Part shown: piece after piece, positions 55,137 through 64,000 of the stretch
How positions within the stretch are numbered: the first letter of the stretch is position 1
How the letters are laid out: the number at the start of each line of letters is the position of its first letter
DNA from: Mycobacterium sp. KBS0706
Lineage (GTDB): Bacteria > Pseudomonadota > Alphaproteobacteria > DSM-16000 > Inquilinaceae
Direction of reading: 5' to 3'
Length of the DNA: 64,000 bases
Assembly (NCBI RefSeq): GCF_005938675.2
Contig: NZ_VCCH02000019.1
Location: 44,393 to 108,392, forward strand
The notes under the pieces: generated by a model
Database searches by the model: none
What the model saw: only the letters and a program-made list of their open reading frames with translations
Told to the model about the DNA's origin: nothing
Position numbers and translations under genes: made by a program

Positions 55137-56653
55137 GACGAGGCTCCCTTCTTGCCGTGCAGCAGGATGGTCGGGTCGCGATGGGCCAGGAGGCCGCGCG
55201 GGCGCCACACCATGATGCCGACCATGCACAGGCCGAACACCAGCATGCGGTACAGGTCGAGGCCGCGGAACGCCTCCGGCAGGCCGATGATCAGGCAGGC
55301 GGCGACGACGATGCCGAGCTGGCTGCCCATGCCGCCGAGCACCACGATCGCCAGCACGATCGCCGATTCGATGAAGGAGAAGCTCTCCGGGCTGATGAAG
55401 CCCTGATAGGTGGCGAAGAAGCTGCCGGCGAAGCCGCCGCACATCGCCGAGGTGGCGAAGGCCGCCAGCTTCAGGTTGGTGCGGTTGATGCCGAGCGACT
55501 GGCAGGCGATGTCGTCCTCGCGGATCGCCTCCCAGCCGCGGCCGACCGGCAGCCGGCGCAGCCGCACGCTGATGAAGTTGACCAGGAGCGCCAGGGCCAG
55601 GATCAGCAGGTAGAGAAAGATGATCCGGTGCGTCGGGTCGTAATCCAGGCCGAACAGCTGGTGGAAGGCGGTGGTGCCCTCGGGCGGGCTGCGGTCGAAC
55701 GGGAAGCCGAAGAAGCTGGGCCGCGGGATGTTGTTGATGCCGTTCGGCCCGCCGGTCACCGGCGCCCAGTTGATCAGGATGATGCGGATGATCTCGCCGA
55801 AGCCGAGGGTGACGATGGCGAAATAGTCGCCGCGCAGCCGCAGCACCGGATAGCCCAGGATCAGGCCGGCGCTTGCGGCGAGGAGGCCGGCCAGCGGCAG
55901 GCACAGCCAGAAGCTGAAGCCGAAGGTGGTGGCCAGCAGCGCGTAGGAATAGGCGCCGACGGCGTAGAAGGCGACGTAGCCGAGGTCGAGCAGGCCGGCG
56001 AGGCCGACGATGATGTTCAGCCCCCAGCCGAGCATGATGTAGATCAGCACGATGGTGGCGACGCCAAGCGTGCTGCGGCTGGCGAGGTCGGTGAAGGGGA
56101 AGATCACCGCCAGCAGCACCAGGATCGGCCCGACATAGACGCTGAGGCGCTGCACCCGGGCGCCGATCCGGTCCATCGCCCGGTCGCGCTCCTGCCGCGA
56201 CAGGCTGGCGCGGCTGCGGCGCTGCACCAGGATCGACTGGATCAGCAGCCACAGCGCGCCGAGCGCCCCGACCAGCAGCAGCGGCACCGAGTGCAGGTCC
56301 TGCACCGGCAGCGGCGGCAACGCGTCGGAGATCATCGGCCGCAGATATTCGTAGATCGGCGGCAGGGCGAAGACGACGAGGAACAGCAGGCTGGCCCAGA
56401 ACACCGGCCGCGGCACACCCTCGCGGTTCAGGATGATGCCGATGCGGCCGAGGAAGACCAGCGCGACTGCGATGGCGACCGCAGTGAAGTCGGTCTGGTA
56501 GCCGAGCGCGCCGCTCTGCTCCACCGTGCGGATGCCGACCAGGGGGGCGGTGAGGACCAGGGCGATAAGGGCGGTGACCCCCGCCTCCTTCGCCATGGCC
56601 ACGAGGTCGAGGCGGCGCAGGCCGGCCGCGTCGGAATGCGCGATCGTGGCCAT
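55133..56653 (-). CDS. livM: Branched-chain amino acid ABC transporter permease LivM
   Basis: This inner-membrane permease of 506 residues has an N-terminal extension of about 200 residues with several helices before the conserved LivM core ([47 protein letters not shown]-like loop). The core forms the transmembrane pathway together with LivH. It begins four bases after the livH stop and overlaps livG by four bases. Confidence 0.94.
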   Translation of the reverse strand: MATIAHSDAAGLRRLDLVAMAKEAGVTALIALVLTAPLVGIRTVEQSGALGYQTDFTAVAIAVALVFLGRIGIILNREGVPRPVFWASLLFLVVFALPPIYEYLRPMISDALPPLPVQDLHSVPLLLVGALGALWLLIQSILVQRRSRASLSRQERDRAMDRIGARVQRLSVYVGPILVLLAVIFPFTDLASRSTLGVATIVLIYIMLGWGLNIIVGLAGLLDLGYVAFYAVGAYSYALLATTFGFSFWLCLPLAGLLAASAGLILGYPVLRLRGDYFAIVTLGFGEIIRIILINWAPVTGGPNGINNIPRPSFFGFPFDRSPPEGTTAFHQLFGLDYDPTHRIIFLYLLILALALLVNFISVRLRRLPVGRGWEAIREDDIACQSLGINRTNLKLAAFATSAMCGGFAGSFFATYQGFISPESFSFIESAIVLAIVVLGGMGSQLGIVVAACLIIGLPEAFRGLDLYRMLVFGLCMVGIMVWRPRGLLAHRDPTILLHGKKGASS

Positions 56654-56657
56654 CGCC

Positions 56658-57578
56658 TCAGACCTTCTCGATGTCGGGGCGGCCGAGCAGGCCGGACGGG
56701 CGGAAGATCAGCACCAGCACCAGGATGGTGAAGGCGGCGACATCCTTGTATTCCGACGAGAAGTAGCCGGACCAGAAGGCCTCGATCAGCCCGATCAGGA
56801 TGCCGCCCAGCATCGCCCCGGGCAGCGAGCCGATGCCGCCCAGCACCGCCGCGGTGAAGGCTTTGATGCCGGCCAGGAAGCCGATGTAGAAGTCGATCAC
56901 GCCGTAATAGAGGGTGACCATCACGCCGGCCACGGCGGCCAGCGCCGCGCCGATGACGAAGGTCATCGAGATGGTGCGGCCGACATCGACGCCGATCAGC
57001 GCCGCCATGGTGCGGTCCTGGGCGCAGGCGCGCTGCTGCCGGCCGAGCGAGGTGCGGTTGATCACCCAGGTCAGGCCGATCATCAGGGCGAGGGTGAGCA
57101 CCACGATGATGATCTGCAGATATGACAGGCTGACGTCGAAGCCGCCGCCGGAGGTCAGCTGGAAGCCGCCCGGGATCTGCGGCGGCACCGGCTTGCGCCG
57201 GGCGCCCTGCAGCAGCTGGACGTAGTTCTGCAGGAAGATCGACATGCCGATCGCGGAGATCAGCGGCGCCAGCCGGGTCGAGCCGCGCAGGGGCCGGTAG
57301 GCCAGCCGCTCGATCGTCCAGCCATAGGCCGCGGTCACCACCACGCTGACGATCAGCACGATCGCCAACGCCAGGGCCACCGACACGCCGGGCACGCCGA
57401 AGGCGCCGAGCACGACGAACCCGATCACCGCGATGAACGCGCCGATCATATAGATCTCGCCATGGGCGAAATTGATCATGCCGATGATGCCGTACACCAT
57501 CGTGTAGCCGATCGCGATCAGACCGTAGATCGCGCCCAGCGTCAGCCCATTGATGAGCTGCTGCAGGAAATATTCCAT
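56658..57578 (-). CDS. livH: Branched-chain amino acid ABC transporter permease LivH
   Basis: This is a permease of 306 residues with eight predicted helices. The N-terminus MEYFLQQLINGLTLGAIYGL and the motifs GMINFAHGEIYMIGAF and AVLGGIGSLPGAMLGG are the LivH signature. It is the first gene of the operon livH-livM-livG-livF-DUF6867-livK; the promoter should lie in the 190 bp upstream, which becomes AT-rich near 57640-57740. Confidence 0.94.
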   Translation of the reverse strand: MEYFLQQLINGLTLGAIYGLIAIGYTMVYGIIGMINFAHGEIYMIGAFIAVIGFVVLGAFGVPGVSVALALAIVLIVSVVVTAAYGWTIERLAYRPLRGSTRLAPLISAIGMSIFLQNYVQLLQGARRKPVPPQIPGGFQLTSGGGFDVSLSYLQIIIVVLTLALMIGLTWVINRTSLGRQQRACAQDRTMAALIGVDVGRTISMTFVIGAALAAVAGVMVTLYYGVIDFYIGFLAGIKAFTAAVLGGIGSLPGAMLGGILIGLIEAFWSGYFSSEYKDVAAFTILVLVLIFRPSGLLGRPDIEKV

Positions 57579-57768
57579 GCTCGCGCCGAATTGCCTCCAC
57601 AGACCATCCGCAGATGGTCAAACCTCATCTGTTCGCTCGCCGTTTAAACCGAGGGCGTTTCTCTGTTCAAGCTCCGCGTCATCGTCGGATTGGCGCGACT
57701 ATGGCGAAGAAAATGGACCGTTACAATCTCAATGAATCATAAGACGTTTCGGGGGGTTAGGCCATAGA

Positions 57769-58611
57769 TCAGAAGCCGTAGCGGTCGAGAATCCGGCGGA
57801 TCGGCTCGGCATAGGCCGGGTCCCAGTACCGGACATGGACCAGCAGCGGATACAGGAGATAGATCGGCCGGCGGTCGTTCCAGAAGCCGGGATCGAGCGG
57901 CGCCAGCTCGGCATAGCGGCGGAAAAAAATGTCGTCGAAGGTGCCGAACAAGGTCGGGTAGGTCAGCTCCATCTCCGGATGGCCGCAGGAAATGGCGGGA
58001 TCGATGAACGCGGCGATTCGGCCGCCCCGGTGCAGCAGGTTGCCGGTCCAGATGTCGCCATGCAGCAGCGCCGGATGCCGCGGCTCCGACAGCAGATCGT
58101 CGAGCCGCGCCGCCAGCGCCTCCAGCCGGCGCAGCAGGACGGCGTCGACCGTGCCCTCGGCGTGGCTGGCGCGGGCCATGTGCAGCAGGCGGTGGTCGCG
58201 GAAGAACGGCACCCAGCGGTCGGCCGGCGGGTTGGGCTGCGGCAGCTTGCCGATGGTGGTGTCGCGGCCGTAGCCGAAGCGCGGCCAGGCCGGTGCGTGC
58301 AGCGCCGCCAGCAGCTCGGCGGCATGCAGCTGCGCCGGCTCCGCCGGCGGGCCGGGCTCGTGGTCGACATGCTCCAGCAGCAGCAGGTCCTCGGCAGCGT
58401 GCAGCACGGCCGGCAGTGGCAGGGCGGAGTGCCGGGCCAGCTCGCCCAGCATCCAGGCTTCGAGCAGCAGCGGACCCGCCCCGGCCTTGGCCACCACCCT
58501 TCCGCCATCGGCGAGGTCGACCCGCAGCACCGCGACGGTCGACCCGCCCGGCAGCGGTTCGGCCGCCACCGGCCGCACGCCGAGCACCGCGGCGATGCGG
58601 TCGGCGAGCAC
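57769..58611 (-). CDS. Fructosamine kinase family protein
   Basis: This is a sugar-amine kinase (about 280 residues) with the protein-kinase-like fold of fructosamine-3-kinases, which repair glycated amines. The catalytic loop is HPALLHGDIWTGNLL and the metal motif FIDPAISCGHPEMEL; the N-lobe shows LPGGSTVAVLRVDLADGG with the ATP lysine in VVAKAG. Start: GTG 58611 is the conservative choice, but GGAGG lies six bases before an in-frame CTG at 58629, which would give MTALDPVLADR and may be the real start. It diverges from the YcaO gene. Confidence 0.88.
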   Translation of the reverse strand: MLADRIAAVLGVRPVAAEPLPGGSTVAVLRVDLADGGRVVAKAGAGPLLLEAWMLGELARHSALPLPAVLHAAEDLLLLEHVDHEPGPPAEPAQLHAAELLAALHAPAWPRFGYGRDTTIGKLPQPNPPADRWVPFFRDHRLLHMARASHAEGTVDAVLLRRLEALAARLDDLLSEPRHPALLHGDIWTGNLLHRGGRIAAFIDPAISCGHPEMELTYPTLFGTFDDIFFRRYAELAPLDPGFWNDRRPIYLLYPLLVHVRYWDPAYAEPIRRILDRYGF

Positions 58612-58713
58612 GGGGTCGAGGGCGGTCAGGAGCGGCCTCCGGAAGAAAACACCACGCGTTTCGCGGCTCCCATGATGAAATGGGCCGAAGACCTGCCCGT
58701 CATCCGGAGCATC

Positions 58714-60024
58714 ATGCTCGCACCGCCCCTTGTCTACGACACCTGTGCCCTGCTGTTCGAGCGAGGTCCTGGCGCGGCCGGCCAGGCGGAGGAGGAGGCC
58801 CGGCGGCTGCTGGCAGCCTTCGGGGTGACGCCTGACGGCAGCGACGAGGATGGCCGGACCGCCCGGCTGTTCCGGCTGGCCGCGACGCTCGAGGCCAGCT
58901 TCGTCGTGCCGGCGATGGACTATCCCGGCCTGACCGTCCTCGGCGCCCGGCTGCCGCGGCCCGGCGGCGATGGCGGCGCGGCGATTGCCGTGGACGGCGT
59001 GATCGGATGCGACCCGAGCCCGTGGCGGGCCTTCCAGAAATGCATCGGCGAAGCCGCGGAGACCCTGGCCCTGGCCGCGCCCGAGACCGGCGACGCCGCC
59101 CGGGACGGCGCGGCCGGGACCATCGCCGCCCGCTTCGCCGGCCAGGTCGGGGCGCGGACCGGCCTGGCATCGGCCGCCGCGCTCGACGCCGCCCCGGTCA
59201 TGGCGGGCGTGGAGCCGGCGACCGGCCGCCCCGTGCTGGTGCCGCGGCCGCTGGTCTTCGGGCCGTCGGGCGGGAAACGGGCGGCCGTCCCGGTCAGCGA
59301 GGGCTGCGCCGCCGGCCCGACGCTTGATGACGCCGCCCGCTCCGCCCTGTTCGAGCTGGTCGAGCGGCATGTGGTCGCACAATGGTGGTATGGCGGCCGG
59401 CCCGCCCTCCGGCTGCCGCCGGCGCTGATGGCCGCCGCGCTCGACCGGCTGCGTCCGGGGTCCGACACGCCCTGGCCGCGCCAGGGGTTCGCGCTGCAGC
59501 TCGACGCCGACGGCCTGCCGCTCGCCGTTGTCGCCGCGGCCTCCATCAGCCCCGTCCACGGCCTGGTCGCCCTGGGCTTCGCCGCCCGTCCCGGCCGCGC
59601 CGCCGCGCTGGACGCGGCCGTCCTGGAGATGGTCCAGTCCGAGATCGCCAACGACCTGCTGTTCCTGCGGCTGCGCCGGGCCGGGCCGGCAGCGGACCCG
59701 GCGGACCAGGAGCGGCTGGCGGCGAAGCGCGCGCTCCGGCCCGAGGCGCTGCTGGCCACGGTGCACGGCGAGGTGGCGGATGACGACGTCGACAGGCCGG
59801 ACTCCCTGCCCGGTTTGCTGGCCGCCCTGGCCCGCCGAGACATCGCGATTTTCCGGGTCGATCTGACCGGGAGGGCTGGGATTCCCGTCGTGAAGCTGCT
59901 ATCGCCGGAGCTGCAACCCTCCTCGCCTGCCGCGGTGACGGAGGGGCTTCGCAAGACGGCCTCACACTTCGGGCGCCCACTGAATAGTTTGATCGAATGC
60001 CCGGCAATATTTAATAGTTCGTGA
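58714..60024 (+). CDS. YcaO-domain protein, stand-alone
   Basis: This is a 436-residue YcaO enzyme, a family that activates peptide backbone amides with ATP to form azolines, thioamides or related groups. Its acidic ATP/magnesium motifs are all visible: KCIGEAAE (Glu113, Glu116), SEGCAAGPTLDDAARSALFE with LVERHV (Glu214, Glu217, Arg218) and LEMVQ (Glu305, Gln308). WWYGG after the ER pair is common in peptide-modifying members. The Pro-rich tail of azoline-forming members is missing (it ends ECPAIFNSS). ATG 58714 has GGAG four bases upstream; ATG 58672 is an alternative. No E1-like partner or obvious precursor peptide was found nearby. Confidence 0.82.
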   Translation: MLAPPLVYDTCALLFERGPGAAGQAEEEARRLLAAFGVTPDGSDEDGRTARLFRLAATLEASFVVPAMDYPGLTVLGARLPRPGGDGGAAIAVDGVIGCDPSPWRAFQKCIGEAAETLALAAPETGDAARDGAAGTIAARFAGQVGARTGLASAAALDAAPVMAGVEPATGRPVLVPRPLVFGPSGGKRAAVPVSEGCAAGPTLDDAARSALFELVERHVVAQWWYGGRPALRLPPALMAAALDRLRPGSDTPWPRQGFALQLDADGLPLAVVAAASISPVHGLVALGFAARPGRAAALDAAVLEMVQSEIANDLLFLRLRRAGPAADPADQERLAAKRALRPEALLATVHGEVADDDVDRPDSLPGLLAALARRDIAIFRVDLTGRAGIPVVKLLSPELQPSSPAAVTEGLRKTASHFGRPLNSLIECPAIFNSS

Positions 60025-60072
60025 GCCCAGTCCGCTGCGGTTTCAACTGGTTGGGGGAAAGGGAGACCGCGG

Positions 60073-62142
60073 ATGGCGGTTCCGGCAGTACGGAGCGTGA
60101 GGCCTCCGGATCGGGAAGACGTACCCGCGCCGGAGGCTGGCGGTATCGAGCGTCTGCGGTTGTCGCTGGGCAATGGCTTCGATCTCCGTCTCGGCAACGG
60201 GGAACGGATCGAGCTCGGCAGCCGCAAGGCCCAGGCGATCTTCGCCTTCATCGCGCTGAGCGGCACGGCGGTCGAGAGCCGTGAACGCGTCGCCGGGGTG
60301 TTCTGGAGCGAAAGCGACGGCGATCATGCCCGCGGCTCGCTGCGGCAATGCCTGAAGCAGCTGCGCGACAATCTCGACGCCGTCCGCCCGGGCATCGTCG
60401 AAATCGGGCGCCAGGACATCCTCGTCCGGCGCGAATCCGTCGAGATCGACCTCGAGCTGGTCGCCGCCGACCTGGCGCGGGGCGTGCTGTCGTCGATCCT
60501 GGCGCTCGGACTGGCCAATCCGGACCGGATCATGGCCGGGTTCGAGGATCTCGACCGGGAGTTCGCCTCCTGGCTCACCGTCTGCCGGCAGCAATGGCGA
60601 AAGACCTTCATCGGCGGCATCGAGCGGATCCTGCGCGATCCGGCCTCGGGCGAGAAGATCGCCGCCGAGGCCGCCCACGCGCTGCTCGACATCGACCCGA
60701 CGCATGAGGAGGCCTATCGCATCCTGATCCTGCAGCAGGCGCTGCGCGGCAACATCGCGGCGGCGCTGAAGCTGTACGCGACGCTGTGGGACCTGCTGCA
60801 GAACGATTACGACATGGAGCCGTCGGACGAGACGCAGCGCCTGATCGTCGACATCAAGAAGGGCTCGCTCGACAGCACCGCCCAGCCGCCTTCGGCGCCG
60901 GCCGAGGAGCAGTCCCGGCTGCCGATCATCGAAGTGGACCGCCTGAACCCCGGGATCCCCGAGGGCATCGACGACTACGTCGTCCACGGCTTCCGCAGCG
61001 AGCTGATCGCCAATCTGGTGCGGTTCCGGGAATGGATCGTGGTCGAGCCGCCGGATTCGGCTCCGGCGGCCGGAGCCCCGCCGCAGGCCGACTACCGCCT
61101 GTCCACCGATTTCCGGCACAAGGACGACGACCTGCTGATCGTCGTCTCGCTGACCGAGCTGACCCGCAAGCGGTCGCTGTGGTCGGAGACCTTCTCGCTG
61201 GCGCTGCAGTCCTGGATGGACCAGCAGCGCCAGATCGCCCGCCGCGTGTCGGCGACGCTCGACATCCATATCTCGGCGAACGCCCTGTCGCGGCAGATCG
61301 GCGACCGCGATTTCGCGCATGGCCCCTACATCCGCTGGCTGCGCGCCCAGTATCTGCTGAACTTCTGGGAGCCGCAGGCGGAGTTCGAGGCCGAGGCGCT
61401 GTTCAAGGACGTGATCCGGGACTGGCCCAGCTTCGCCCCGGCCTATAGCGGCCTCGCCAACATCTACAATTCCCGGCACATCATCCTGCCGGGGGTGCGC
61501 CGCGACCGCGCCATGGCCGAGGAGGCGCTGTCGCTGGCGCGGCGGGCGGCGGAGCTGGACCCGCTGGATGCGCGCGGGCACCTGACCCTCGCCTGGTCCT
61601 ACATGATGACGACCCGCTATCCGCAGGCGGACCTGCATCTGGAGCTGGCGCGCGACCTGAACCCGAGCAACCCGTCGGTGCTGATGTCGGCGGCGCAGGG
61701 CTTCGCCTTCGTCGACCGGACCGACGTCGCGCTCGATCTCGTGGCCAACGCCTTCGAGCTCAACCCGATGGTCCCGCCCCATCACTGGGCCTATCTGGCG
61801 GGCATCCGCTTCCTGCACGGCGACGTCGAGGGCTGCATCGAGGCCGCCGACCGCGCCGGCCAGTCGATCTTCAACATCCCGGCCTGGAAGGCCGCCGCCC
61901 TCAGCCTCGTCGGCGACAACCGGCGGGCGCAGGAGGAGGCGCGCCTCTTCCTGCGCAACGCCCGCGACGCCTGGCACGCCAAGTTCGAATGCACCGACGC
62001 CGCCATCGTCGAGTGGTTCCTAAGCAGCTTCCCGATCCGCAACGTCGCCCGCTGGCGCGAGCTGCGGGAAGGCCTGATCCAGGCCGGCCTTCCCGCCACC
62101 GATGTCGGCGAGGAGCAGCTGTACTGGCCTCACCGGCACTGA
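60073..62142 (+). CDS. Large transcriptional regulator with BTAD and TPR repeats (SARP-like)
   Basis: This is a 689-residue cytoplasmic regulator. Residues 25-105 form an OmpR-like winged helix (LRLGNGERIELGSRKAQAIF, SLRQCLKQLRDNLD), residues 110-265 a bacterial transcriptional activation domain of helical repeats, residues 290-410 a TolB-like alpha/beta part (IDDYVVHGFRSELIANLVRF), and the C-terminal 270 residues TPR repeats (ALSLARRAAELDPLDARGHL). GGGAG precedes the ATG. It starts 48 bp after the YcaO gene on the same strand, so it probably belongs to that unit and may control it. Its end overlaps the convergent gene by 13 bp. Confidence 0.85.
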   Translation: MAVPAVRSVRPPDREDVPAPEAGGIERLRLSLGNGFDLRLGNGERIELGSRKAQAIFAFIALSGTAVESRERVAGVFWSESDGDHARGSLRQCLKQLRDNLDAVRPGIVEIGRQDILVRRESVEIDLELVAADLARGVLSSILALGLANPDRIMAGFEDLDREFASWLTVCRQQWRKTFIGGIERILRDPASGEKIAAEAAHALLDIDPTHEEAYRILILQQALRGNIAAALKLYATLWDLLQNDYDMEPSDETQRLIVDIKKGSLDSTAQPPSAPAEEQSRLPIIEVDRLNPGIPEGIDDYVVHGFRSELIANLVRFREWIVVEPPDSAPAAGAPPQADYRLSTDFRHKDDDLLIVVSLTELTRKRSLWSETFSLALQSWMDQQRQIARRVSATLDIHISANALSRQIGDRDFAHGPYIRWLRAQYLLNFWEPQAEFEAEALFKDVIRDWPSFAPAYSGLANIYNSRHIILPGVRRDRAMAEEALSLARRAAELDPLDARGHLTLAWSYMMTTRYPQADLHLELARDLNPSNPSVLMSAAQGFAFVDRTDVALDLVANAFELNPMVPPHHWAYLAGIRFLHGDVEGCIEAADRAGQSIFNIPAWKAAALSLVGDNRRAQEEARLFLRNARDAWHAKFECTDAAIVEWFLSSFPIRNVARWRELREGLIQAGLPATDVGEEQLYWPHRH

Positions 62143-62549
62143 CCGAAGCTGTAGTCGCCGACGCGGAAGTAGAACATGTCGAGGGCGTCGAGCGCGTTCG
62201 GGTCGCGCCGCACCTGCAGGGCGTACTCGTCCGGCAGCGGATACGGGCCGGGATACTTCGAGTACTCCTCGATCCGCTGCCGCATCAGGTCGGCCGGCGG
62301 CAGCACGACGTACAGCGCCTCGTCGCGGCTGACGACCCGGATCTCCTTTCCGGAGGCGGCGAAGTTCTCCAGGGTGATGCCATGATCCTTCAGCAGCTGC
62401 AGCGCCTCCGCCGTCGTCTTCGGCCTCTCGATCTCGCCGATCGCCATGCCGATGATCAGCCGGCCCGCGGCCTCGCGGTCGTACATGGTCATCTCGACCG
62501 GCACAGGTTTCGGTGCGTGCTTCGGATCGTGCTTGTTATGGTCCGTCAT
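62130..62549 (-). CDS. Hypothetical protein downstream of the haem peroxidase gene
   Basis: This is a 139-residue soluble protein with a His/Lys/Pro-rich N-terminus (HNKHDPKHAPKPVPVEM), a central AEALQLLKDHGITLENFAAS and IRVVSRDEALYVVLPPADLM, and a C-terminal tail ending SFGQCR. A very strong AAGGAGGAG site precedes the ATG. It lies 138 bp after the peroxidase gene on the same strand and converges on the BTAD regulator. No family recognised. Its small size and place near a YcaO gene make a modified-peptide role conceivable, but nothing in it proves that. Confidence 0.75.
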   Translation of the reverse strand: MTDHNKHDPKHAPKPVPVEMTMYDREAAGRLIIGMAIGEIERPKTTAEALQLLKDHGITLENFAASGKEIRVVSRDEALYVVLPPADLMRQRIEEYSKYPGPYPLPDEYALQVRRDPNALDALDMFYFRVGDYSFGQCR

Positions 62550-62687
62550 CGCTTGCTCCTCCTTGTTCGCAAGGCGCTGTTGCCTTGCCGTATGGCGACG
62601 GCCGACCGGCCGGCGCTTTAATCCTCCGCCCCCGCGCCCCGAAGGGCGACGGAGGCGGAGGCCCCCACCACCTCCGTGCCGGCGCCG

Positions 62688-64000
62688 TCAGACGCTGGCT
62701 TGTGTGATCGGCCGCGACGGCGCCGCCGGCGGCGGCGGCGATTCGACGAAGCCGATGATGTCGCGCATGCTGTCCGGAATGGCGCCGCCCTTGAACAGGA
62801 CGCGGCTCCAGCGCCGGATCACGCCGGCCTCGACGGTCGTCGACTCGGCCATGGATGCGGCCAGGACGACCTGGGCCACGATCGCCGATCCCAGCGGCCC
62901 GAGGCGCCGGCCCTGGTGGCGCACCTCCGCCTCGCGCAGGATGTAGTAGAACAGCGGCGTATCCTCGGCCAGGGCCTCGATCACCCCGTCCGGCGCGCCG
63001 GCAAGGGGATTGGGCTGGGTGCGCGCATTCATGCCGGCGAGGCCGCCATGGCCGTCGCCCAGCAGCTCCTTCCGCGTCAGCTTCGGGATGCCCAGCCGGT
63101 CGGCGAGATGCTGCGCGCTCGGCAGGCTGGACAGATAGGCCCGCGCCAGGTCGCGGAACGGCAGCCCGCCATAGTTCTCGTAGATCGGGTCGGCGCCGAC
63201 CATGCGGCGCATGTCGTCATGCGCCATGGCCGACATCGTGTAGAACTGGGAGGTGACCCAGGGGCCGATCAGGTGCGACTGGTTCTCGTCGGCGCCCGCC
63301 TTCTCCGGGAAGAACAGATCCCATTCCAGGATCCAGTCGTTCGGGATCGGGCTGCCCGGGACGCCGCCATCCCCGACCAGCATGCCGCGGCGGAAGGTCA
63401 TCAGCCCCTTGAGGCTGGTCTCGGTCAGCGCCAGGGCCCGGTTCAGCGTGTAGGACGGCCGCACCATGGCGTGGCCGAAGCGGAAGGCGGCCATGATGAA
63501 CTCGGCCGGCAGCGGCGTGTCCGCATCGGCGGCCAGGCGCCGGCCGAAGCCGCCGAGGTCCTGCAGGCCCTCGCGCGGGGCATAGTCGCGCCAGACCCCG
63601 GGGTCGAGCAGATGGCCGAGATAGTCGTTGCGCACCACCGACCGGTAGGTCGCGATCACCAGCGCGCGGGCGATCTCGAAGACCTCGTAGTCCGACGGCC
63701 GGTGCGGCGACGCCAGGATGGCGTCGACGATGCGGTTGTGGAAGCGATGGAACAGGACCGTGATCTGCGACAGGATCAGGTTGTTGTCGTTGCGGATGTC
63801 GCCGATCAGCGGTTCGACCGGGCATTGCCGCGGCACGTCCGGCGCGTTTGGAGGCAGGGGGCGGAGGTCGGTCGCGTTCGAGACCGCGTCGAGGCAGGCG
63901 ATCATCGCCAGGTCGCAGGGCTGCGGCGCCTTGGCCGTCACCGGATCGCCGGGCACCTCCGGCGCCTCCTTGTCCCAGGTCCGGCCGCCGGTATAGCCGA
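62688..64000 (-). CDS. Animal-type haem peroxidase, C-terminal part (cut by window edge)
   Basis: The frame is open from the right window edge to a stop at 62688 (437 codons visible), so the N-terminus lies outside. The visible part is a haem peroxidase of the animal superfamily: PLIGDIRNDNNLILSQ and VLFHRFHNRIVDAIL hold the conserved Arg/Asn/His helix, followed by FRFGHAMVRPSY (the family RFGH motif with the proximal His) and a helical C-terminal half. Bacterial relatives include peroxicins and dioxygenase-like members. A Pro-rich tail closes the protein. It is probably co-transcribed with the small gene downstream. Confidence 0.88.
   Translation of the reverse strand, partial: GYTGGRTWDKEAPEVPGDPVTAKAPQPCDLAMIACLDAVSNATDLRPLPPNAPDVPRQCPVEPLIGDIRNDNNLILSQITVLFHRFHNRIVDAILASPHRPSDYEVFEIARALVIATYRSVVRNDYLGHLLDPGVWRDYAPREGLQDLGGFGRRLAADADTPLPAEFIMAAFRFGHAMVRPSYTLNRALALTETSLKGLMTFRRGMLVGDGGVPGSPIPNDWILEWDLFFPEKAGADENQSHLIGPWVTSQFYTMSAMAHDDMRRMVGADPIYENYGGLPFRDLARAYLSSLPSAQHLADRLGIPKLTRKELLGDGHGGLAGMNARTQPNPLAGAPDGVIEALAEDTPLFYYILREAEVRHQGRRLGPLGSAIVAQVVLAASMAESTTVEAGVIRRWSRVLFKGGAIPDSMRDIIGFVESPPPPAAPSRPITQASV

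Overview
The window is GC-rich DNA with alphaproteobacterial gene content: hopanoid genes hpnI and hpnJ, a liv operon carrying a DUF6867 gene, RTX proteins, and several MarR/TetR-controlled efflux genes. A Rhodospirillales (Azospirillum/Inquilinus-like) chromosome or large replicon is the best guess. This is inferred from gene content, because no rRNA or other marker is present. No tRNA, rRNA or CRISPR array was found.

Layout. 1-3.6 kb: the N-terminal part of an unknown gene, then an emrRAB-type drug efflux operon (MarR, HlyD, MFS). 3.7-10.6 kb: an iron-siderophore locus (Fur box, FecI-type sigma, FecR, TonB receptor with STN domain, FhuD-like binding protein, FhuB-like permease). The permease gene has a one-base frameshift and no FhuC ATPase is present. 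10.6-14.5 kb: penicillin-binding protein 1C and an RTX protein. 14.5-18.7 kb: a cupin, an epimerase, a GNAT enzyme and a divergent MarR, then a TetR with a 24-bp operator and two SMR exporters (Gdx-like plus Qac-like). 18.8-24 kb: a PseI-like synthase, an FGGY kinase, a FucA-like aldolase, two secreted LprI-like proteins and a PRC-barrel protein. 24.3-26.9 kb: hpnI-hpnJ.

27-39.8 kb is an accessory region. It holds a second, 893-residue RTX protein with 80-residue tandem repeats, a lone phage terminase large subunit, a von Willebrand A/LecA-type lectin fusion, an LprI-like protein, a class 3 lipase without a signal peptide and several secreted unknowns. A bipartite direct repeat of about 56 bp brackets about 5.1 kb of it. 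40-44.4 kb: an RND pump. 44.4-49.2 kb: an amidoligase, two peptidoglycan-hydrolase-like proteins sharing an SH3 domain, a secreted DUF3616 protein and the broken remains of a second amidoligase locus. 49.2-57.6 kb: glycogen phosphorylase and a complete branched-chain amino-acid ABC transporter. A 143-bp MITE-like palindrome sits exactly at the stop codon of its binding-protein gene.

57.8-64 kb: fructosamine kinase diverging from a stand-alone YcaO protein, then a large BTAD/TPR regulator, a small unknown protein and a haem peroxidase cut by the window edge. The most unusual items are the VWA-lectin fusion, the orphan YcaO neighbourhood, the signal-less cell-wall hydrolase pair beside an exported protein, and the MITE-like element.
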